The notes beneath the pieces were generated by a model. That model saw only the letters and a program-made list of their open reading frames with translations, was not told the DNA's origin and did no database searches. A program made the translations under genes and the position numbers. A stretch of DNA of 64,000 nt from positions 868,001-932,000 of the forward strand of contig NZ_JACHBD010000001.1 of assembly GCF_014200175.1 (NCBI RefSeq), given 5' to 3'. Source of the stretch: Rhizobium lentis (lineage in GTDB: Bacteria > Pseudomonadota > Alphaproteobacteria > Rhizobiales > Rhizobiaceae). Below are positions 60,901-64,000 of this stretch, piece by piece. How positions within the stretch are numbered: position 1 is the stretch's first letter; every line of letters begins with the position of its first letter.

Positions 60901-61376
60901 GCGAAGATGCCGATCGGGTAATCGAGCTTTTCCAGCGCCTCGCGCACCTGGGCGAAATCCGCGGCGACTCCGGAATCGTTTACAGTCCGAGAGCCGCCGT
61001 TAGCCCTGTTGCCAGTGGCGCGGCGCTCACCGGGTTCGAACATGCCGAGCACATAGATCCGATCCGGCGACGGCGAGAAGCTTTCGATCTGAATGCGCTC
61101 ATGGGTAAGGTTCGCCGCGTCGAAGCAGATGGCGTTCTCCTCGGTGCCGAACACAAGTGCGCGGCGCTCCTTGTCCTCGCGGTGCTCTTCTTCAGGGCGA
61201 TCGAAGAGTTCGCGGCTTCGCCTGCCGATGAAATCGGAAATCTCTCGGCCGAGGAATTTCGCATAGGCCTCGTTGACGGCGACATAGCGCAACTCGCTGT
61301 TCTTGACATAGGCCGGGGTATCCAGATCAGCGATCCGGCGGCAAGCCAACTCCAATATGTCCCCGGCTGATTTCAA
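57984..61376 (-). CDS. Hybrid sensor histidine kinase, four PAS-like domains and two receivers
   Basis: A 1130-residue cytoplasmic hybrid kinase without membrane segments. PAS-like regions lie at about 15-110 (YVKNSELRYVAVNEAYAKFLG), 195-305 (VFVRDDKHRLIYANKYYETFSG), 325-440 (VLILDNDHRILYVNDEFYSIWE) and 460-570. HisKA contains His603 in FLANMSHEIRTPMNG; the ATPase domain has NLVGNAVKFTERG, EDTGIGIP and GTGLGLAI. Two receiver domains follow with Asp893 (ILDYHMPDMNG) and Asp1049 (MMDVSMPVMNG). The multiple PAS domains suggest sensing of an internal redox, light or small-molecule cue. No cognate regulator is adjacent. Convergent with argS, 31 bp apart. Confidence 0.93.
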   Translation of the reverse strand: MKSAGDILELACRRIADLDTPAYVKNSELRYVAVNEAYAKFLGREISDFIGRRSRELFDRPEEEHREDKERRALVFGTEENAICFDAANLTHERIQIESFSPSPDRIYVLGMFEPGERRATGNRANGGSRTVNDSGVAADFAQVREALEKLDYPIGIFAADGRPLVVNAAHRKGAPPAPAGDSAWGDSVSELDALRTVLEDLPVAVFVRDDKHRLIYANKYYETFSGGTRSEYLGMTEHEMFGPEGAEPIYQENLLALRDGISVELESEMPSKGGHVYPVISRVNRVITADGRTYVVGSFSDISPLKEREKALIASRKQEEVLHRDIESILRSLPIGVLILDNDHRILYVNDEFYSIWELPREDRFDGRPFIDVIRRNYELGRYDGTRTPEELYAFRKHLFEAEEPEPIEVGWTGGKSVIFDSRRISNDRILLTYADISAVREREKEIHETRAALERVGEMMRDATHAMSQGLAIVQDGIIKMSNEAMADILQIPPHYIAAGQGWLGMFEFCAARGDFHDAAAEILQEWRANIAARQPISTVFHVAGERWVNMDATVSTGQHWVALFTDVTELKSREEELRELLSRAEAADRAKSEFLANMSHEIRTPMNGVLGMAELLAKTNLDTRQKTFIDIIVKSGNALLTIINDILDFSKIDAGQMTLRKAAFDLTEAVEDVATLLSSHAAEKNIELLVRAAPDLPAAVIGDAGRFRQIVTNLVGNAVKFTERGHVFVDVGFETVAGGEIMANIRIEDTGIGIPQEKLESVFDKFSQVDASSTRRHEGTGLGLAITAGLVDLFGGYIKVESQWGKGSIFTVRLPFAVAAAHLEPKPLPINVQGARILVIDDNEVNRRILTEQLSLWGFDGVAAEGGGTGLAILEAAADLGVTVDAVILDYHMPDMNGANVARRLRADPRFVELPIIFLTSMDISGTEKEFAALNGQAHLMKPARANVLRNTVVEVVRARRVKQASQAEITRLQAETAVPAPVPAAASQKRAAEFVDVLVAEDNEVNQIVFTQILQGTGLSFLVVNNGLEAVAAWESHTPRIIMMDVSMPVMNGHEATRTIREREKGQGQRVPIIGVTAHALESDREACLDAGMDDYMSKPISPELLEEKIRQWLGKDDQQPGRTSY

Positions 61377-61717
61377 GAAATTGTCGCTCCCGCAATAAAT
61401 GAAATATCAACGACAAAGACTATAACGCCAAGGCTTTTAACAAGGTTTTAACCATAAATTTGCAAAGCGCAATTTTGCGAACCAGCTCACCTATCTTGAG
61501 ACAGCTCATATGGGCAGCCCTGCTCCAGGCGGCTGAAAGGGCCCCACCAGCAAGCTGCGATCCTGCAACCCCCGGATCGTTTCCTGCCACGTCCGCTCCA
61601 TTGAAATCATGACGAAAATTTAATCCTCGAAGCGCTTGCGCGGCCATCGCTCCGCCGCGATCCGGGCAGAGTCTTGAAATGGCTTTATGGAAGCCAGTCC
61701 AAATTGAGGAAAATACC
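61377..61717. other. 341-bp intergenic region without recognised genes
   Basis: Divergent spacer between the kinase and the small exported protein. AT-rich near the kinase start (TTTTAACAAGGTTTTAACC) and GC-rich in the middle. I see no open frame with a ribosome-binding site, no strong repeat and no clear sigma-70 promoter; TTGAAA at about 61674 may be a -35 element for the downstream gene. Confidence 0.5.
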
Positions 61718-62026
61718 ATGTCCGTTCTTCATAAGACCATGGCGACGGGCCTGACCGCGCTGATCCTTGCCGGCGCCTCGCTCGCTACCGCCACCACTGC
61801 CGATGCCCGCCCGCGCGATGCCTTCTGGGGCGGCCTCGCCGCCGGGGTCGTCGGCGGCGCTCTCCTGTCGGAGGCCGCCCGCCCCGCCTATCCGGTCTAT
61901 CCGACCTACCCTGTTTATCGGCCCTATCCCGTCTACCGGACCTATTACCGGCCGCACTATTGTCATATCGAATGGCGGCACGATCGCTGGGGCGAGCCTT
62001 ATCGCGTCAAAGTATGCCCTGAATAG
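61718..62026 (+). CDS. Small exported Pro/Tyr-rich protein
   Basis: 102 residues from the ATG at 61718, which has TGAGGA upstream; an in-frame start at 61679 is less likely. A Sec signal peptide (MSVLHKTMATGLTALILAGASLATATTADA) is followed by a glycine-rich hydrophobic stretch (FWGGLAAGVVGGALLSEAA) and a repetitive Pro-Val-Tyr tract (YPVYPTYPVYRPYPVYRTYYRP), then CHIEWRHDRWGEPYRVKVCPE with two Cys. This architecture is common in short envelope proteins of Rhizobiales with unknown role. Confidence 0.78.
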   Translation: MSVLHKTMATGLTALILAGASLATATTADARPRDAFWGGLAAGVVGGALLSEAARPAYPVYPTYPVYRPYPVYRTYYRPHYCHIEWRHDRWGEPYRVKVCPE

Positions 62027-62097
62027 AGCCCCCGCATCCGGCGCCGCTTGACCTCCCGGCGGCGTCGGTCCAAACCTCCCGCAGAGGGAGGATCAGA

Positions 62098-63213
62098 ATG
62101 CCGGAACCGCTCAAGAACCTGCTGCATGACGCGTTGATTGGCGATATGGCCGATCGCCTCGCCGCCAACGCGCCCTCCTTCGAGAAGGCCCGGTTCGTGA
62201 AGCTCGCGACCGACGGCCTCGTGGCGCTGGAGCTGATGGAACGCTCGGCGCTGATCCGCGACGCGCTTTTCGCCACGCTTCCCGAGGATTTTCCTGAAGC
62301 AGCCGCCATCCTGAAGGCAAGCCTGCCTGCGTCAGGCAGGCCCGGTCTGACCGGCTGGATGCTGCTGCCGGTCAACCAGTTCATTGCCGCCCGCGGCCCC
62401 AATCATTTCGAACTCAGCCTCGATCTCCTCAAGGCGCTGACACCGCATTTCACCGCCGAATACGGTATCCGTCCCTTCATCCATCGCGACCAGCAGCGGG
62501 CGCTTGCCATCATCTCCGGCTGGATCGGCGATCCCGACCAACATGTGCGCCGGCTGGCGAGTGAGGGAACGCGGCCGCGCCTGCCCTGGGCCATGCGCCT
62601 GCCGGAGCTCATCAAGGACCCGGCGCCGATCCTGCCGATCCTGACCGCCCTGATGGATGATCCGGAGGATTATGTCCGCCGCTCGGTCGCCAACAGCCTC
62701 AACGATATCGCCAAGGATCATCAAGATCTGGTCGCCACCTTCATTGCCTGCCATATTAAGGGTGCCTCTTCCGAGCGGCGCCGCCTGCTGAAGCACGCTT
62801 CGCGCACGCTCCTGAAGAAGGGCCATACGCAGGCGCTCGCCAATTTCGGGTTCGCCGCTGCCGCGTCGCTCCAATGCGAACTGCGCCTGGTTAAAGGGGA
62901 GGTGATGTTCGGCGAAGGGTTGGATTTCGCAATCCGAGTGACCAATGGCAGCAAGGCCGCGCAATCGGTGATGATTGACTACGCCATTCACCATGTGAAG
63001 GCTGATGGCTCGCTGTCGCCGAAAGTATTCAAGTGCAAGACGATCATGCTTGCGCCCGGGCAGAGCCAGGCGATCGAGCGCTGCCACGCTATGCGGCCGA
63101 TCACGACGCGACGCTATTATCCCGGGCAGCATCGCATCGCCATCCTTGTCAACGGTGCGGAAAGCGCGTCGCAAAGCTTCATCCTGAAAATGCCGTCGTC
63201 CAACCCGGGCTAA
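62098..63213 (+). CDS. DNA alkylation repair protein (HEAT-like, AlkC/AlkD superfamily)
   Basis: A 371-residue HEAT-like repeat protein. The core WIGDPDQHVRRLASEGTRPRLPWAMRLPELIKDP is characteristic of AlkC-type base glycosylases, followed by ILTALMDDPEDYVRRSVANSLNDIAKDH. The C-terminal 110 residues (LRLVKGEVMFGEGLDFAIRVTN...) form an Ig-like domain seen in the AlkC branch. It would excise 3-methyladenine-type damage. The start at 62098 is preceded by GGAGGATCAGA. It is monocistronic. Confidence 0.85.
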   Translation: MPEPLKNLLHDALIGDMADRLAANAPSFEKARFVKLATDGLVALELMERSALIRDALFATLPEDFPEAAAILKASLPASGRPGLTGWMLLPVNQFIAARGPNHFELSLDLLKALTPHFTAEYGIRPFIHRDQQRALAIISGWIGDPDQHVRRLASEGTRPRLPWAMRLPELIKDPAPILPILTALMDDPEDYVRRSVANSLNDIAKDHQDLVATFIACHIKGASSERRRLLKHASRTLLKKGHTQALANFGFAAAASLQCELRLVKGEVMFGEGLDFAIRVTNGSKAAQSVMIDYAIHHVKADGSLSPKVFKCKTIMLAPGQSQAIERCHAMRPITTRRYYPGQHRIAILVNGAESASQSFILKMPSSNPG

Positions 63214-63507
63214 GGCTTTTTGTGCACCGCACTTGACTTTCCACGCGAAATAGCCCAAATGCGGCTCAGCTTTCACCCTTCCGGCCGCCGCGTGAGCGTG
63301 CCCCTGCTCAAAAATACGAAACGCAGGAAGAAGGGACAAAAGCGCATTTCGATAGAGCGCCGCACTCCCAAGAGCGGCCAGAAGCGCTGGAAAGCTTTTT
63401 CCAACTCACAAGTTCCCACTTCACGCGGGGTTCTTGACGCCAGAATGAAACCGGATCGCATGGTGCGTTCCGGCCATAGTCATTGTGGCGCCCCGAAAGG
63501 TTATGCC

Positions 63508-64000
63508 TTGACTAATTTTGAATCGCTTGGTGTCTCCAAGCCGATCGTCGCCACCTTGTTCCAGCTCGGCATCGAAACGCCGACGCCGATCCAGGAACAG
63601 GCCATCCCCCTCCTCCTCCAGGGCCGAGACCTGATTGGCCTTGCCCAGACCGGCACCGGCAAGACCGCCGCCTTCGGCCTGCCGCTCATCGAAAAGCTGC
63701 TTGCCGACGAGCGCCGCCCTGACAACCGCACGACGCGGACGCTGATCCTGGCGCCGACCCGCGAACTGGTGAACCAGATCGCCGACAATCTGAAGAAGTT
63801 CATCCGCAAGTCGCACCTGCGCGTCAACGTCGTCGTCGGTGGGGTCTCGATCAACAAGCAGCAGCTGCAGCTCGAAAAGGGCACCGATGTCCTGGTCGCA
63901 ACGCCCGGCCGCCTGCTCGATCTCGTCAATCGCCGCGCCATCACCCTGACCACAGTGCGTTATCTCGTGCTTGATGAGGCCGACCAGATGCTCGACCTCG
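63508..64000 (+). CDS. DEAD-box RNA helicase, 3' end cut off by window edge
   Basis: ATP-dependent RNA helicase. The first 164 residues are seen: Q motif FQLGIETPTPIQEQAIP, motif I AQTGTGKT, Ia APTRELVNQ, Ib TPGRLLDL and II DEAD (VLDEADQML). I use TTG at 63508 because GAAAGG precedes it by 7 nt and MTNFESLGVSKPIV is the usual N-terminus; an in-frame ATG at 63445 would add 21 residues. CTTGAC at about 63231 may be part of its promoter. The 294-bp gap before the start otherwise shows no recognised feature. RhlE-type is the likely group. Confidence 0.92.
   Translation, partial: MTNFESLGVSKPIVATLFQLGIETPTPIQEQAIPLLLQGRDLIGLAQTGTGKTAAFGLPLIEKLLADERRPDNRTTRTLILAPTRELVNQIADNLKKFIRKSHLRVNVVVGGVSINKQQLQLEKGTDVLVATPGRLLDLVNRRAITLTTVRYLVLDEADQMLDL

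Overview
The window looks like chromosomal DNA of a fast-growing rhizobium of the Rhizobium leguminosarum/etli type. The strongest clues are the divergent gstI-glnII pair (a 63-residue GstI peptide beside type II glutamine synthetase), bacA, a RIME1-like double palindrome, and high-GC rhizobial codon use throughout. Identification is from sequence reading alone; no database search was possible.

Layout. 1-10 kb: 3' part of adenine deaminase, a GH13 alpha-glucosidase, a complete oppABCDF-type peptide ABC operon closed by a terminator, and a small secreted protein. 9.5-14.6 kb: KDG kinase, gstI/glnII with a sigma-54 promoter and two perfect palindromes, a GT4 glycosyltransferase preceded by a possible PHO box, and an exported esterase facing a decayed ohrR-type regulator. 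15-22.6 kb: der, a TPR membrane protein, NnrU-like protein, exported deacetylase, bacA, an MFS transporter and a PadR regulator. 22.6-29.4 kb: repeats, methionine aminopeptidase, a luciferase-like oxidoreductase, a frameshifted GIY-YIG gene beside a double-hairpin repeat, a YCII/ECF-sigma/AHSA1 operon, and glpK. 29.5-41.6 kb: hydroxybutyrate dehydrogenase, xdhABC (both inter-subunit gaps filled by repeats), a LysR regulator, a broken S51 peptidase gene, puuD, guaD and a frameshifted lldD. 41.6-49.8 kb: a ynbACD-like lipid/hydrolase cluster, then a PspA-YqiJ-YqiK (flotillin) operon whose first gene carries an in-frame TnpB-like N-terminal region. 49.8-64 kb: a tightly overlapping ureide operon (puuE-uraD-HepT-like-allA-hiuH-phosphoesterase), a split MnmC (mnmD and an oxidase with overlapping divergent start codons), an ArgRS gene behind an Arg-codon leader peptide, a 1130-residue hybrid kinase, an alkylation-repair protein, and the start of a DEAD-box helicase.

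How the genes work together. Dispersed over the window are most enzymes for purine salvage and degradation: adenine deaminase and guanine deaminase feed hypoxanthine and xanthine; XdhABC makes urate; PuuD, HiuH and UraD convert urate to allantoin; PuuE makes allantoate; AllA splits ureidoglycolate. The allantoate-to-ureidoglycolate step is not in the window. Nitrogen control is also represented by glnII and its peptide inhibitor GstI.

The observations I consider most worth following are the Arg leader peptide and hairpin in front of argS, the TnpB-like region in frame with PspA, the GIY-YIG gene sitting 10 bp from a repeat whose second stem changes sequence but keeps its fold, and a HepT-like protein without catalytic residues inside the ureide operon. 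Four genes are visibly broken: an ohrR-type regulator, a GIY-YIG nuclease, an S51 peptidase and lldD. I found no tRNA, rRNA, CRISPR array or intact insertion sequence.
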